A DNA stretch of 64,000 nucleotides from an uncultured Aquimarina sp. (GCA_947499005.1 CANMML010000021.1:1-64000); one strand, 5' to 3'; shown: positions 47,172 through 56,862, counted from the first letter of the stretch. Notes: generated by a model not told the origin, from the sequence alone. A program made the numbers and translations.

Positions 47172-50100
47172 ATGTCAATCCGCAATAAGAGATTAAAAAA
47201 ATATATAGATACTCTTGCCCCTTCTCATATTCAACAAAGAGCAAGTGATTGTCCTGTTATGGAAATAAACCTATCTCCTGACGGAAACTCTATTAATAGT
47301 GTCGTACACGGATCTAGTGGTATTCCTTATCATGTATCATTTGAAGGAGTTCTTCAAGGTAATATTTCAAGCAATTGCAGCTGCCCTTTCGATAAAGGTC
47401 CTGTTTGCAAACATATAGTCTCTTTAGCTATTGATACCGAATCTTTCTTTACAGAAGAAGAAACTCTTCTTCATATTACTGAAAACACTGAAAATAAAAA
47501 AAGAAAATACTGTAGCACGTTACCCTTTATCGCTGAGTGGAGCAAGCATAACACACCCTTAGAAATAATTCAAAAAAATAGTTATGCCAAACATAGAGAT
47601 TATTTTTACGAGCCTGACAGTATCGAAATTGTGGCTCAAAGGGACAATTATATTTTTCTTTTAATTCCAGAAATCCAAGGATGGAGATGGAGTGATTATA
47701 AAGCATATGAGGTTATCGTCGAAAGAAAAGATGATATTCTTTCACTATTATGCGATTGTGATGCTACGAACAAAAAACTATGCATTCACCAGGTATATGC
47801 TTTAGATTTTATTCATAATTATCTAGAAACTTTATTTATTCCTGAAGAAGAAAAAGAAAAACTTAAGGAAGCAGCATTAAATCTTTATGGCTTTAGCTTA
47901 AAGGATAGCAACTACTCCAAATATTTTGATTTTGTTACAAAGAATGGCCAGTACATTGCGTCACCTAAAGTAGCTGGAATCATTCCTATTGATGGGACAA
48001 AAGAATTTGAAGGCATTAAAGAATATTTTTCAAATGAAACTCTTATTGTTAAAGACTCATTAGCTCTTAAAAGCACCCCTAAAACAAAAAACAAAAAGTC
48101 ATTTGGCCTCATTTTTTCCTTTTATTCTAATAGAAATGTTGACTTTAAAGTAATTCCTGTATTGGGAAATACAGATAAAAACAATGAAAGATTCACCTCT
48201 AAAATAGAGGTAATAAAAAGTGAAGAAATTGCTTTAAAAGACAATTTAGAAGTCAGTGATGCTGAATATAAAATTTTAGTTCAAGCATTAAAATTTAATT
48301 CCATCCTAAAGCAAGGAAAAAATGCTGTAGACTTACAACAATCATTTATAGATTTTCGAAAATTACTAGAACTCACCGAAACGCCTTTCTTACTTTTTGA
48401 ATCGAATGACTATATAGATGTTGATTACACCAAAATATCACCTAGAAGTTTAACTAAACTGGAAGTATCTTCTACTCCAGTCGAAATCTCCTTCAAAGTT
48501 GAAGCAGAAGAATATTTTTATACTTTAAAAACATATTATAAACTCGCCAACGGAAAGAAAAGAAAATTAACTAATCTTGACGACGAAGATCAATTTCAAC
48601 ATTTTATAATTGATAAGAATAAACTACATCCTTTTGCATCTCTAATGCATTCAAAAACATTCTTTAGTTTTTCTCAAACTCCCGAAATACGAGTACCTAA
48701 AACTGGTTTCGAAAAATTTAATCAAGAAATTATCATTCCTATTTCAAAAAATTTTGAAGTTACGAATACCATTAAACCACAAAAATTAAAGAAAATAGCA
48801 TCGGAGGATTTCAAAAAGCAGATTTATCTTTCAGAATTAGACGACCATATTGTTTTTAAAACTGTTTTAGAGTTTAATAATCATCATTATAATTTACTTT
48901 CAAAAGAAAATGTTGTTTTTACTGATAACAACATTGACTTTAAGTTGAATCGTGATTTGAGCTTTGAAAATCGATTCTTTGAAGAAATAATATCATTACA
49001 CAACAACTTTAAAGAGCAAGAGCCTCCTTTTTTCTATTTACCCTTAGAAGATTTTATTGAAAACACTTGGTTTCTTGATGCCTTTGAAATTTTAAAAAAT
49101 TTAAATGTGGAAGTTTATGGGTTTGACAAACTTTCAACATTAAAATACAACCTCAACAAACCTACTATTAATGTCGAAACTAGTTCTGGAATCGACTGGT
49201 TCGATGTAAATATTGAAATTGCATTTGGCGATCAAATGGTAAGCCTAAAAGATATTAGGAAATCAATAATTAACAAAAATAATTACGTCCAATTGAAAGA
49301 TGGGACCTTAGGTATACTTCCTGAAGATTGGTTGAAAAAATATGCGTATGCTTTTAGAGCAGGAGAAGTGAATAAGGAAAACATACGTATTTCAAAATAC
49401 CAATTATCAGTAATAGATAGTTTGTATGATGAATTTGAAACAGATTCTCCTCTATTTAAAAATCATTTAAGCATCAAGAATAAGCTAGGTTCTTTTGAAG
49501 AAATAACAACAATAAAAAACCCTAGAGGACTTAAAGCAAAATTAAGAGATTACCAGAAGCAAGGATTAAATTGGTTAAATTTTCTAGACGAATATCAATT
49601 TGGTGGCTGCTTGGCTGACGATATGGGACTAGGAAAAACGTTACAAGTAATATCCTTCTTAAAACATATTAAAAACACCTCAAAACCTACCACTGCTTCC
49701 CTTATCGTACTTCCAACCTCTCTTGTTTTTAACTGGCAAGAAGAAATTAATAAATTCTGTCCAACATTAAAATATTTAATTCATTCGGGATCAGATCGTG
49801 ATAAAGACTGTTCTTTGTTTAATGATTATGACATTGTATTAACTTCTTATGGAATCCTAGCAAGAGATATCAGTTTCCTTAAGCATCATATATTTCACTA
49901 TGTAATTCTCGATGAATCTCAAGCAATTAAAAACCCTAGTTCTCAACGTTACAAAGCTGCACGCCTGTTGCAAGCTCATAATAGAATTGTGTTAACAGGT
50001 ACTCCTATAGAAAATAACACTTTCGATCTTTATGCTCAAATGACTTTTGCCAACCCTGGTCTGCTAGGAAGTCTTTCGAACTTTAAAAATGATTTTTCAA

Positions 50101-50927
50101 CACCTATCGATAGAGACAAAAACGCAGAAGTTGCAAATCAACTACGCGATTTAATACACCCCTTTTTACTACGCCGTACAAAAGAACAAGTTGCAAAGGA
50201 ACTTCCTCCGAAAACAGAGCAAGTACTATACTGCACTATGGAAAAAGAGCAAAAGCAATTATACAATGCCTACAAAAATAAGTATCGCGACTATTTATTA
50301 AATAAAATTGATGAAGATGGATTAGGCAAATCGAAACTGTATGTACTTGAAGGCTTAACAAAACTTCGACAAATTTGTGATTCACCGCAATTGCTAAACG
50401 ATGACGAAAACTATACTGATGAATCCATCAAAATAAAAGAACTCATATCTCACATTAAAGAAAAAACAGGAAATCATAAAATTCTTGTGTTTTCACAATT
50501 TGTTAAAATGCTTCAATTAGTTAAAGGCAAATTAGACGAAAATGGTATTCAACATGAATACCTAGATGGACGAACTAAAAACAGACAAGAAAAAGTCACT
50601 AATTTTCAGGAAAACGATGAAATTCGTGTCTTTTTAATCAGCTTAAAAGCAGGAGGTACAGGTTTAAATCTTACAGCAGCTGATTATGTATATTTAATTG
50701 ACCCTTGGTGGAACCCCGCAGTAGAAGCACAAGCGATAGATCGCTGTTATCGTATTGGTCAAACCAAGAAAGTAATGGCTTATAAAATGATATGTAAAGA
50801 CTCCATAGAAGAGAAAATTATAGCATATCAAGAACAAAAAAAGCAACTATCTAATGACATTATTCAAACAGACGAAAGTTTTGTAAAGCATTTGTCAAAA
50901 GAAACAATAACTGATTTATTCAGTTAA
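47172..50927 (+). CDS. SNF2-family DNA translocase with SWIM zinc fingers
   Basis: 1251 residues from the ATG at 47172 (MSIRNKRLKKYID); the frame to TTG 47145 overlaps a hairpin. An N-terminal SWIM finger (NCSCPFDKGPVCKH, near residue 70) and a second SWIM-like motif (LCDCDATNKKLCIH, near 195) precede a long middle region. The C-terminal motor has Walker A DDMGLGKTLQ, DESQAIKNP, LTGTPIENN and the RecA2 motifs LISLKAGGTGLNLTAADYV and QAIDRCYRIGQ. It likely remodels protein-DNA complexes. It lies inside the thiamine operon, 2 bp before thiD, with no obvious functional link. Confidence 0.93.
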   Translation: MSIRNKRLKKYIDTLAPSHIQQRASDCPVMEINLSPDGNSINSVVHGSSGIPYHVSFEGVLQGNISSNCSCPFDKGPVCKHIVSLAIDTESFFTEEETLLHITENTENKKRKYCSTLPFIAEWSKHNTPLEIIQKNSYAKHRDYFYEPDSIEIVAQRDNYIFLLIPEIQGWRWSDYKAYEVIVERKDDILSLLCDCDATNKKLCIHQVYALDFIHNYLETLFIPEEEKEKLKEAALNLYGFSLKDSNYSKYFDFVTKNGQYIASPKVAGIIPIDGTKEFEGIKEYFSNETLIVKDSLALKSTPKTKNKKSFGLIFSFYSNRNVDFKVIPVLGNTDKNNERFTSKIEVIKSEEIALKDNLEVSDAEYKILVQALKFNSILKQGKNAVDLQQSFIDFRKLLELTETPFLLFESNDYIDVDYTKISPRSLTKLEVSSTPVEISFKVEAEEYFYTLKTYYKLANGKKRKLTNLDDEDQFQHFIIDKNKLHPFASLMHSKTFFSFSQTPEIRVPKTGFEKFNQEIIIPISKNFEVTNTIKPQKLKKIASEDFKKQIYLSELDDHIVFKTVLEFNNHHYNLLSKENVVFTDNNIDFKLNRDLSFENRFFEEIISLHNNFKEQEPPFFYLPLEDFIENTWFLDAFEILKNLNVEVYGFDKLSTLKYNLNKPTINVETSSGIDWFDVNIEIAFGDQMVSLKDIRKSIINKNNYVQLKDGTLGILPEDWLKKYAYAFRAGEVNKENIRISKYQLSVIDSLYDEFETDSPLFKNHLSIKNKLGSFEEITTIKNPRGLKAKLRDYQKQGLNWLNFLDEYQFGGCLADDMGLGKTLQVISFLKHIKNTSKPTTASLIVLPTSLVFNWQEEINKFCPTLKYLIHSGSDRDKDCSLFNDYDIVLTSYGILARDISFLKHHIFHYVILDESQAIKNPSSQRYKAARLLQAHNRIVLTGTPIENNTFDLYAQMTFANPGLLGSLSNFKNDFSTPIDRDKNAEVANQLRDLIHPFLLRRTKEQVAKELPPKTEQVLYCTMEKEQKQLYNAYKNKYRDYLLNKIDEDGLGKSKLYVLEGLTKLRQICDSPQLLNDDENYTDESIKIKELISHIKEKTGNHKILVFSQFVKMLQLVKGKLDENGIQHEYLDGRTKNRQEKVTNFQENDEIRVFLISLKAGGTGLNLTAADYVYLIDPWWNPAVEAQAIDRCYRIGQTKKVMAYKMICKDSIEEKIIAYQEQKKQLSNDIIQTDESFVKHLSKETITDLFS

Positions 50928-50929
50928 CT

Positions 50930-51679
50930 ATGAAACAAAGACCATACATATTAACCATAGCAGGCTTTGACCCCAGTGGAGGCGCTGGCTTATTAGCAGA
51001 CTGTAAAACTTTTGAAGCTTTAAAATGTCAAGGGCTTTCTGTTTGCACAGCAAATACAATCCAAACGGATACTGATTTTTTAGCATGCCATTGGATTGAC
51101 TTGGAAATTATAGAAGATCAAATTAAAGTGCTTTTTTCAAGATTTAATATCTCGGTTGTTAAAATAGGGATCGTAAAAAACTGGAATGAACTACTTAAAA
51201 TATTGACGTTAGTAAAATCCTTAAACAACGATGTAAGCATTGTTCTTGACCCTGTATTAAGATCCTCAACAAATTTTGATTTTCAGACTGAATTCAATCA
51301 AACTAGCTTTGATAAAATTCTAACTCATATAGATGTTTTAACTCCTAATTATGAAGAGATTCAGCATTTATTTCCTGATAAATCTATTGATGAAACCATT
51401 GAATCCATATGTTCTAAAACAAATCTCTTGCTAAAAGGAGGACATAATAAAGAACATAAGGGGAAAGACTTTTTGTATACCTCAAAAGGGAAAACATACC
51501 CGATAAACCCTAAACTTAAACCCATCTACCCAAAACATGGCAGTGGCTGTGTATTATCGAGTGCTATTGCAAGTTACTTGGCACTTGGGTTTCCTTTAGG
51601 AAAAAGTTGCTTCAGAGGAAAAAAGTTTACTGAAAAGTATTTGGGAAGTAGTAAAACATTATTGGGGAGGTTTAAATAA
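50930..51679 (+). CDS. thiD: Hydroxymethylpyrimidine (phospho)kinase ThiD
   Basis: ThiD makes HMP-PP for thiamine synthesis. The 249 residues are of the ribokinase fold: the N-terminal substrate loop AGFDPSGGAGLLADCKTF, the central LLKGGHN and the anion-hole/catalytic KHGSGCVLSSAIASYLALG are seen. It begins 2 bp after the SNF2 stop, so the two are surely co-translated. The C-terminus is slightly short and basic (FRGKKFTEKYLG). Confidence 0.94.
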   Translation: MKQRPYILTIAGFDPSGGAGLLADCKTFEALKCQGLSVCTANTIQTDTDFLACHWIDLEIIEDQIKVLFSRFNISVVKIGIVKNWNELLKILTLVKSLNNDVSIVLDPVLRSSTNFDFQTEFNQTSFDKILTHIDVLTPNYEEIQHLFPDKSIDETIESICSKTNLLLKGGHNKEHKGKDFLYTSKGKTYPINPKLKPIYPKHGSGCVLSSAIASYLALGFPLGKSCFRGKKFTEKYLGSSKTLLGRFK

Positions 51680-51712
51680 GCTATCGGCTTTCAGGTCTCA
51701 GTAAATACTAAT

Positions 51713-52375
51713 ATGGAAAAGGAAAAAATGAAAGAATTAATAAGTAATACCGATACTCAAATCCAATACATCAGCCAAGGCAAAACGATAGAGCAACATA
51801 TTAAAAACATTGAGAATGTATGTAAAGCTGGAGGGGATTGGGTGCAACTTCGCTTAAAAGAAGTATCTCACTTAGAATACCTGAAAGCAGCTAAAGAAGT
51901 TAGAAGCATTTGTGATACTTACGGAGCCACATTTATAGTAAACGACAATATTGGAGTTACTGCCGAATCTAATGCAGACGGAGTTCATTTAGGATTAACA
52001 GATTCTAGTCCGAATGAAGCTCGAAAACAACTAGGTAATCATGCTATTATTGGAGGAACCTGCAATACTTTAGAAGACTGTTTAAAACGTATTGATGAAG
52101 GCGTTGATTATATCGGTCTTGGTCCCTTTCGATTTACAAAGACAAAAGATAAATTAAGTCCAATTTTAGGTATAGAAGGATACCATAAAATCATAGAGAA
52201 TCTTAACAACAAAGGGTACAATTTACCCATTATTGGCATTGGAGGAATCCAAGTCAAAGATATTACAGCACTATCTAAAACAGGTCTTTATGGAGTTGCC
52301 GTATCTGGATTATTGAGTAATAAAAGTGTTGATGAGATCTCGGAAGTTATTAACGAAATAAGAATTGTAGAATAA
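51713..52375 (+). CDS. thiE: Thiamine phosphate synthase ThiE
   Basis: ThiE joins HMP-PP and thiazole phosphate. The 220 residues show GGDWVQLRLKEVS, FIVNDNIGVTAESNADGVHLG, IIGGTCNT and the closing PIIGIGGIQVKDI with VAVSGLLS, all classical ThiE blocks. Two Met lie close together at the start (51713 and six codons on); either is possible. The 33-bp gap to thiD carries weak heptad words. The S23 element 3 follows. Confidence 0.93.
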   Translation: MEKEKMKELISNTDTQIQYISQGKTIEQHIKNIENVCKAGGDWVQLRLKEVSHLEYLKAAKEVRSICDTYGATFIVNDNIGVTAESNADGVHLGLTDSSPNEARKQLGNHAIIGGTCNTLEDCLKRIDEGVDYIGLGPFRFTKTKDKLSPILGIEGYHKIIENLNNKGYNLPIIGIGGIQVKDITALSKTGLYGVAVSGLLSNKSVDEISEVINEIRIVE

Positions 52376-52384
52376 AAAGGAGTT

Positions 52385-52799
52385 AGAGAATAAAAGAAAT
52401 AAAGAAGCACAATATTATGCAACCTAAAATGTCTTTTGAAAATTTATTAGTATGGCAAAAAGCACATGAATTTGTTCTACTAGTTTATGAATTGACATCA
52501 TGTTTTCCAAAACAGGAAACGTATGGATTAACAAGTCAATTTAGGAGAGCAAGTGTTTCAATTGCAGCCAATATTGCTGAAGGATTTAAAAAGAAAGGAA
52601 AAAAAGATAAGTTAAGATTTTATAATATTTCTCAAGGCTCATTAGAAGAGTGTAGATATTATATTCGTCTTTCTAAAGATTTAAATTATTTAGAAGACAA
52701 TTCTAAATTAAAACTACTATTAGAAGACACCAGTAGATTACTTAACGCTTATTACAAAGCGATATCAAATTCTTTACCTTCTTAATTCTGTTATTCTTT
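52385..52799 (+). mobile_element. S23 element 3: four-helix-bundle gene between imperfect inverted arms
   Basis: The left arm (52385-52407) and right arm (52778-52799) match inversely at about 19 of 23 positions with one gap. Words on the left: gagaata, aaagaaa, taaagaa; on the right cttctta, attctgt, tattctt. The S23 stop codon is inside the right arm. It fills the thiE-thiG gap. The purine-rich arms make chance matching easier here than in element 2. Confidence 0.5.
52417..52785 (+). CDS. Four helix bundle protein (S23 family), copy 3
   Basis: 122 residues of the main S23 subtype: FENLLVWQKAHEFVLLVYE, GLTSQFRRASVSIAANIAEG, then GKKDKLRFYNISQGSLEECRY and YIRLSKDLNYL. The basic loop FKKKGKKDK is expected of an RNA-binding surface. 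It sits between thiE and thiG in the same direction. Confidence 0.92.
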   Translation: MQPKMSFENLLVWQKAHEFVLLVYELTSCFPKQETYGLTSQFRRASVSIAANIAEGFKKKGKKDKLRFYNISQGSLEECRYYIRLSKDLNYLEDNSKLKLLLEDTSRLLNAYYKAISNSLPS

Positions 52800-52818
52800 A
52801 AATAAAAAAATAAAAATA

Positions 52819-53583
52819 ATGTCACTAAAAATCGCAGATAAAACCTTCAATTCACGTTTATTTACCGGAACAGGAAAATTTAGTTCTTCAAAATTAATGG
52901 AAGAAGCTCTAGTGGCTTCGGGAAGTGAATTGGTTACTGTCGCTCTCAAAAGAGTTGAAGTAAATAACCAACAAGACGATATTCTATCTCACTTAAAGCA
53001 TAGTCATATCAATTTATTACCTAACACTTCTGGAGTTAGAGATGCTAAAGAAGCTGTTTTTGCTGCACAGATGGCACGTGAAGCATTAGAAACCAATTGG
53101 GTTAAACTAGAGATTCACCCAGATCCCAAATATCTATTACCCGATCCGATTGAAACGTTAAAAGCGGCTGAGGAATTAGTCAAATTAGGTTTCGTGGTAA
53201 TGCCTTACATACATGCAGATCCCGTATTATGTAAACGATTAGAAGAAGTAGGAACTCATTGTGTAATGCCGCTTGGTGCACCTATAGGCAGCAACAAAGG
53301 ATTGAAAACAAATGACTTTTTAGAAATCATTATTGAACAAAGTAATGTTCCCGTAATTGTCGATGCTGGTATTGGAGCACCTTCACATGCCGCTTATGCT
53401 ATGGAATTAGGTGCCGATGCAGTATTGGTAAATACGGCCATCGCTGTTTCTCAAAATCCAGTCGAAATGGGTAATGCTTTTAGAATGGCTGTGGAAGCTG
53501 GCCGCATGGCTTACGAAGCTAAGTTGGCTCCAGTAAAGCAACATGCTGAAGCTAGTAGTCCATTGACGAGTTTTTTAAGCTAA
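52819..53583 (+). CDS. thiG: Thiazole synthase ThiG
   Basis: ThiG forms the thiazole ring from DXP, dehydroglycine and ThiS-thiocarboxylate. The 254 residues show [11 protein letters not shown], the Schiff-base Lys in [11 protein letters not shown], the HPD block [13 protein letters not shown] and [20 protein letters not shown]. It is in operon with thiH, which makes dehydroglycine. S23 elements stand on both sides. Confidence 0.97.
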   Translation: MSLKIADKTFNSRLFTGTGKFSSSKLMEEALVASGSELVTVALKRVEVNNQQDDILSHLKHSHINLLPNTSGVRDAKEAVFAAQMAREALETNWVKLEIHPDPKYLLPDPIETLKAAEELVKLGFVVMPYIHADPVLCKRLEEVGTHCVMPLGAPIGSNKGLKTNDFLEIIIEQSNVPVIVDAGIGAPSHAAYAMELGADAVLVNTAIAVSQNPVEMGNAFRMAVEAGRMAYEAKLAPVKQHAEASSPLTSFLS

Positions 53584-53590
53584 GAACTCA

Positions 53591-54045
53591 CAGGTATCAA
53601 GTATCAAGTATCAAGTATCAAGTATCAAAAGTATTTTTTAAAACTGGAAATTAAAATAAGAGTGAGAAATTTTAAAGAATTAATAGTTTGGCAAAAAGCA
53701 CATACGCTTTGTCTTAAAATTTATGAGCAAACCAAATCGTTTCCTCAAGAAGAAAAGTTTGGTTTTATTTCTCAACTTAGAAGAGCTTCTTCTTCAATTC
53801 CAACAAATATAGCAGAAGTCTGTGGCCATAAAAGCAACAATGAATTTAGAGGGTTTTTAAATATATCGGCAGCTTCTGCATCCGAAGTAGAATATCTTCT
53901 TCTCCTTAGTAAGGATTTAAATCATTTTGAGAAACCTATATTTGACGGATTAACTCAAGACATTATATCAATAAAAAAGATGTTATATAAACTCAGTAAT
54001 TCTATTCCAAATGAATAACACTGATACCCGATACCCGATACCTAG
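53591..54045 (+). mobile_element. S23 element 4: four-helix-bundle gene between TATCAAG and GATACCC heptad arrays
   Basis: The left arm (53591-53630) has five near-exact tandem copies of the heptad tatcaag. The right arm (54021-54045) has three copies of gataccc/gatacct. They pair inversely (ggtatc with gataccc) with a few A-C mismatches, and differ in length by two units. Between them is the S23 copy 4. The right arm lies within the 5' end of thiH. Confidence 0.65.
53662..54018 (+). CDS. Four helix bundle protein (S23 family), copy 4
   Basis: 118 residues, GTG start at 53662 (MRNFKELIVWQKAHTLCLKIYE). The central SQLRRASSSIPTNIAEVCGHKSNNEF block keeps the family pattern but has Val-Cys where most members have Gly plus an aromatic residue in 'AEG'. 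It ends in ISNSIP-like LSNSIPNE. Its last 8 bp overlap the thiH start. It is of the same subtype as copy 3 but not a close duplicate. Confidence 0.9.
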   Translation: MRNFKELIVWQKAHTLCLKIYEQTKSFPQEEKFGFISQLRRASSSIPTNIAEVCGHKSNNEFRGFLNISAASASEVEYLLLLSKDLNHFEKPIFDGLTQDIISIKKMLYKLSNSIPNE

Positions 54046-55159
54046 TGCCCCAAAAACCTTCAAAGAAGTTTTCGACAAACACGACTGGAATCAAATCACC
54101 AACGAAATCCACACTAAAACTGCACAAGATGTAGAGTACGCTCTTTCCAATCCAAAGCGAACATTAGAGGATTTCAAAGCTTTAATTTCTCCTGCTGCTC
54201 GTCCCTATCTAGAGCAAATGGCGCAGTTGAGTAGTCAACTGACCAAGAAGCGTTTTGGAAACACCATGCAAATGTATGTTCCTATGTATTTGAGTAACGA
54301 GTGTCAAAATATTTGCACCTATTGTGGATTTAGTATGACTAATAAAATCCCTCGACGCACCTTAACTGACGAAGAAGTTTTAAGAGAAGTTGACTTCATT
54401 AAATCTAAAGGCTACGATCATATTTTACTAGTAACCGGTGAGGCAAATCGTACTGTTGGTGTTCCATACATCAAACATGCGATGGATCTTATTAAAGACC
54501 GTTTTAGTAATATTACTATTGAAGTACAACCGCTAGAACAAAACGAATACGAAGAGCTCACAGAAAGTGGACTATATGCTGTTTTAGTATACCAAGAAAC
54601 CTATCATAAAGATGAATACAAAAAACATCATCCTAAAGGGCGCAAAAGCAATTTCGATTATCGTCTAGAAACTCCCGATAGACTTGGAAAAGCTGGAGTA
54701 CACAAAATAGGACTAGGAGCTTTATTTGGTCTGGAAGACTGGCGTACAGATAGCTTTTTCACCGCATTGCATTTAAAGTATTTACAACGCACTTATTGGA
54801 AGACAAAATATTCTATCTCTTTCCCTAGATTGAGACCACATAGCGGAGGACTAGAACCCAAAGTTGAAATGACAGACCCCGATTTGGTACAAACCATTTG
54901 CGCATTTCGTTTACTGGATGAAGATGTCGAACTATCCATGTCTACTAGAGAAAGTGAAACATTTAGAAATAATGTGATCAAATTAGGGATTACCTCTATT
55001 AGCGCTGAGTCTAAAACCAATCCTGGCGGTTATGTTGTCGAACCGCAAAGTTTAGAGCAGTTTGAAATTTCGGATGAAAGGCCTACTGAAGATATTGCCG
55101 AGATGTTGAAATCTCAAGGCTTTGAGGTCGTTTGGAAAGATTGGGAAGGGTGGAATTAA
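54011..55159 (+). CDS. thiH: 2-iminoacetate synthase ThiH
   Basis: This radical-SAM enzyme splits tyrosine to give dehydroglycine for ThiG. It has 382 residues, with the cluster motif CQNICTYCGFSM (CX3CX2C), PLEQNEYEEL, VYQETYH and the end WKDWEGWN. The first 13 residues (MNNTDTRYPIPSA) have no counterpart in E. coli ThiH, which starts near KTF; they are encoded by the right arm of S23 element 4. The start overlaps the S23 stop (ATGAATAA), giving translational coupling. No other in-frame start exists before the conserved part. Confidence 0.96.
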   Translation: MNNTDTRYPIPSAPKTFKEVFDKHDWNQITNEIHTKTAQDVEYALSNPKRTLEDFKALISPAARPYLEQMAQLSSQLTKKRFGNTMQMYVPMYLSNECQNICTYCGFSMTNKIPRRTLTDEEVLREVDFIKSKGYDHILLVTGEANRTVGVPYIKHAMDLIKDRFSNITIEVQPLEQNEYEELTESGLYAVLVYQETYHKDEYKKHHPKGRKSNFDYRLETPDRLGKAGVHKIGLGALFGLEDWRTDSFFTALHLKYLQRTYWKTKYSISFPRLRPHSGGLEPKVEMTDPDLVQTICAFRLLDEDVELSMSTRESETFRNNVIKLGITSISAESKTNPGGYVVEPQSLEQFEISDERPTEDIAEMLKSQGFEVVWKDWEGWN

Positions 55160-55333
55160 GAATTAAGAAAAATTCAAATCCTACTATTGATTTCAAATAG
55201 TATCACATATAACTTATACCGTTTTAATATCTGATACCTAAAGTAAAAACTGTTATTTTCTTCTTAAATCAGCTAACATTTGTAATATTTCTAACATTTT
55301 ACGACTTAGATGAAAGTTAAAGAATAAAGAGAT
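55158..55333. other. Gap after thiH
   Basis: It contains a weak 7-nt-periodic tract (gaattaagaattaaga) at the thiH stop and a stem tactatt/aatagta at 55183-55203. No gene or clear terminator was found. Confidence 0.4.
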
Positions 55334-55951
55334 ATGCAAACAACTGAGACTTCTGTAATAGACCTTTTTGAAGCGACATTGAATAAATCAATCAGCTATG
55401 GCGACTATGTACAATTAACAGCAGATTTGACCGCAGAAAATAAATCTACGGGTAATGACCCCGATAACGAAGCATTAGCAAATTATACAATGCTTAATGA
55501 CCGTAGATTAAAACGTTGGAACAAGACTTTAAAACTAGATCAAGAAATTACTGAGATTGTTTCTAATCAATCTAAAAACTTAGTTTGGCTAGTGCTATCT
55601 GAATCATGGTGCGGAGATGCAGCTCATAATATTCCTGTTTTAAACAAAATAGCCGAATTAAGTGATAAAATTGATCTTAGATTAGCCCTTCGTGATGAAA
55701 ACCCTGCATTAATGAATGAATTCTTGACTAATGGTGGTGCAGCAATACCAAAATTAATTGCTTTTGATAAGGATGCAAATGATATCGTTTATGAATGGGG
55801 ACCTCGTCCAACGGAAGCCACTCAATTAGTTGCTGATTATAAAGCCGAACATGGCCAATTAACTCCTGAATTTAAAGAAGATTTACAACGTTGGTATAAC
55901 AAAAATAAAGGACAAGCGGTAATCGAGGATTTCAAAAAATTATTAGGCTAA
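55334..55951 (+). CDS. Thioredoxin-fold protein with WCGDA site
   Basis: 205 residues. A helical N-terminus is followed by a thioredoxin-like core (NLVWLVLSESWCGDAAHNIPVLNKI, then GGAAIPKLIAFDKDA with the cis-Pro). The usual WCxxC is reduced to WCGDA, a single Cys, so classical disulfide exchange is unlikely; this form recurs in a Bacteroidota thioredoxin-family group. No signal peptide. Its stop overlaps that of the convergent DUF3078 gene. Function unknown. Confidence 0.85.
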   Translation: MQTTETSVIDLFEATLNKSISYGDYVQLTADLTAENKSTGNDPDNEALANYTMLNDRRLKRWNKTLKLDQEITEIVSNQSKNLVWLVLSESWCGDAAHNIPVLNKIAELSDKIDLRLALRDENPALMNEFLTNGGAAIPKLIAFDKDANDIVYEWGPRPTEATQLVADYKAEHGQLTPEFKEDLQRWYNKNKGQAVIEDFKKLLG

Positions 55952-56862
55952 AAACCATAATTAAACCCGATTCCAAAACTTTCTCTTACTTGAAATGCTC
56001 TTGTGGTATTATCATCGTACAATGTTTGAAAAGTAAGGTTAGACGTAATATATTCGTTTACACGAATAACTAAATTCGATAAATAATCTAAATCTATATT
56101 TTGAGCATCCTCTAAGTAGTTTGAATACAACTTGAGGATGTTTTCCCAAGTTACATTCTTGAACAGCTTTACTTTGGCATATCCTTGTGCAGAAGCCCCG
56201 AGTTCGTAACGAAAATTTTCTCCTTGTTCAACACCAAAATTTTCCTCTTCTTCCGTAAATCGAGAAGCTACAAAAATCATTTTAGAAGTTGCAGGAGCTA
56301 AATTGAACTTGAAATTATTGTTATCCCCTTTTTTCCAAGACATACCAGGACCAAACTCTAAAAAAGCTGGTGAGAAAAATTTCGAGTTTTTTTCTCCCTC
56401 CAAAATGACAGACCGCCTTACCCCATCTGAATTGGAAAGTTCTGTTTTAACACCTTTTCTTCCATCTGCAAACTGTGTCCTTAACTGGGTTATAAAAGAA
56501 TAATCCCAATTTTTAGACGCTCGTAAACCTACTAAAGAATTGTATTGAAATTGATCATTCGTTTTCTGAAAGTCTTCATCAGTGATCTTTGCGATACCAT
56601 ATGCTACAGCAATTTTATTATCCCAACGCCAATGTGCATCATCAAAATTAACTTCAAAAGTTCCGTTCACATCAAAAGCTAGACTATTAACACCACCTGT
56701 AGCAAAGTCTTTATTGAATGCTGCTTGGTTAAAAAGTAAGGTGCTTTTCCCTTTTATAAACCATGTCTTTAAAGAATCTGGTACGGGCTCTTTTCGTTCT
56801 TTTTGAGCAAAACAAAAATGAGTCACCAAACATATTAATACCAAGAATAATCGTTGGAACAT
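55948..56862 (-). CDS. DUF3078 outer-surface protein, copy 2
   Basis: 304 residues from ATG 56862 (MFQRLFLVLICLVTHFCFAQ), a signal peptide; the longer frame is not needed. DUF3078 proteins are beta-rich envelope proteins, probably barrels; family marks are LLFNQAAFNKDFATGGVNSLAFD, WRWDNKIAVAYG and the end YDDNTTRAFQVRESFGIGFNYGF. It is a paralogue of the next gene upstream, separated by a terminator. It is the last in the suf-linked run. Confidence 0.87.
   Translation of the reverse strand: MFQRLFLVLICLVTHFCFAQKERKEPVPDSLKTWFIKGKSTLLFNQAAFNKDFATGGVNSLAFDVNGTFEVNFDDAHWRWDNKIAVAYGIAKITDEDFQKTNDQFQYNSLVGLRASKNWDYSFITQLRTQFADGRKGVKTELSNSDGVRRSVILEGEKNSKFFSPAFLEFGPGMSWKKGDNNNFKFNLAPATSKMIFVASRFTEEEENFGVEQGENFRYELGASAQGYAKVKLFKNVTWENILKLYSNYLEDAQNIDLDYLSNLVIRVNEYITSNLTFQTLYDDNTTRAFQVRESFGIGFNYGF

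Noticed and set aside
53591..53630. Five tandem TATCAAG copies as a CRISPR-like array
   Set aside because: Units are 7 nt with no spacers, and no cas genes are near; they are an arm of an S23 element.
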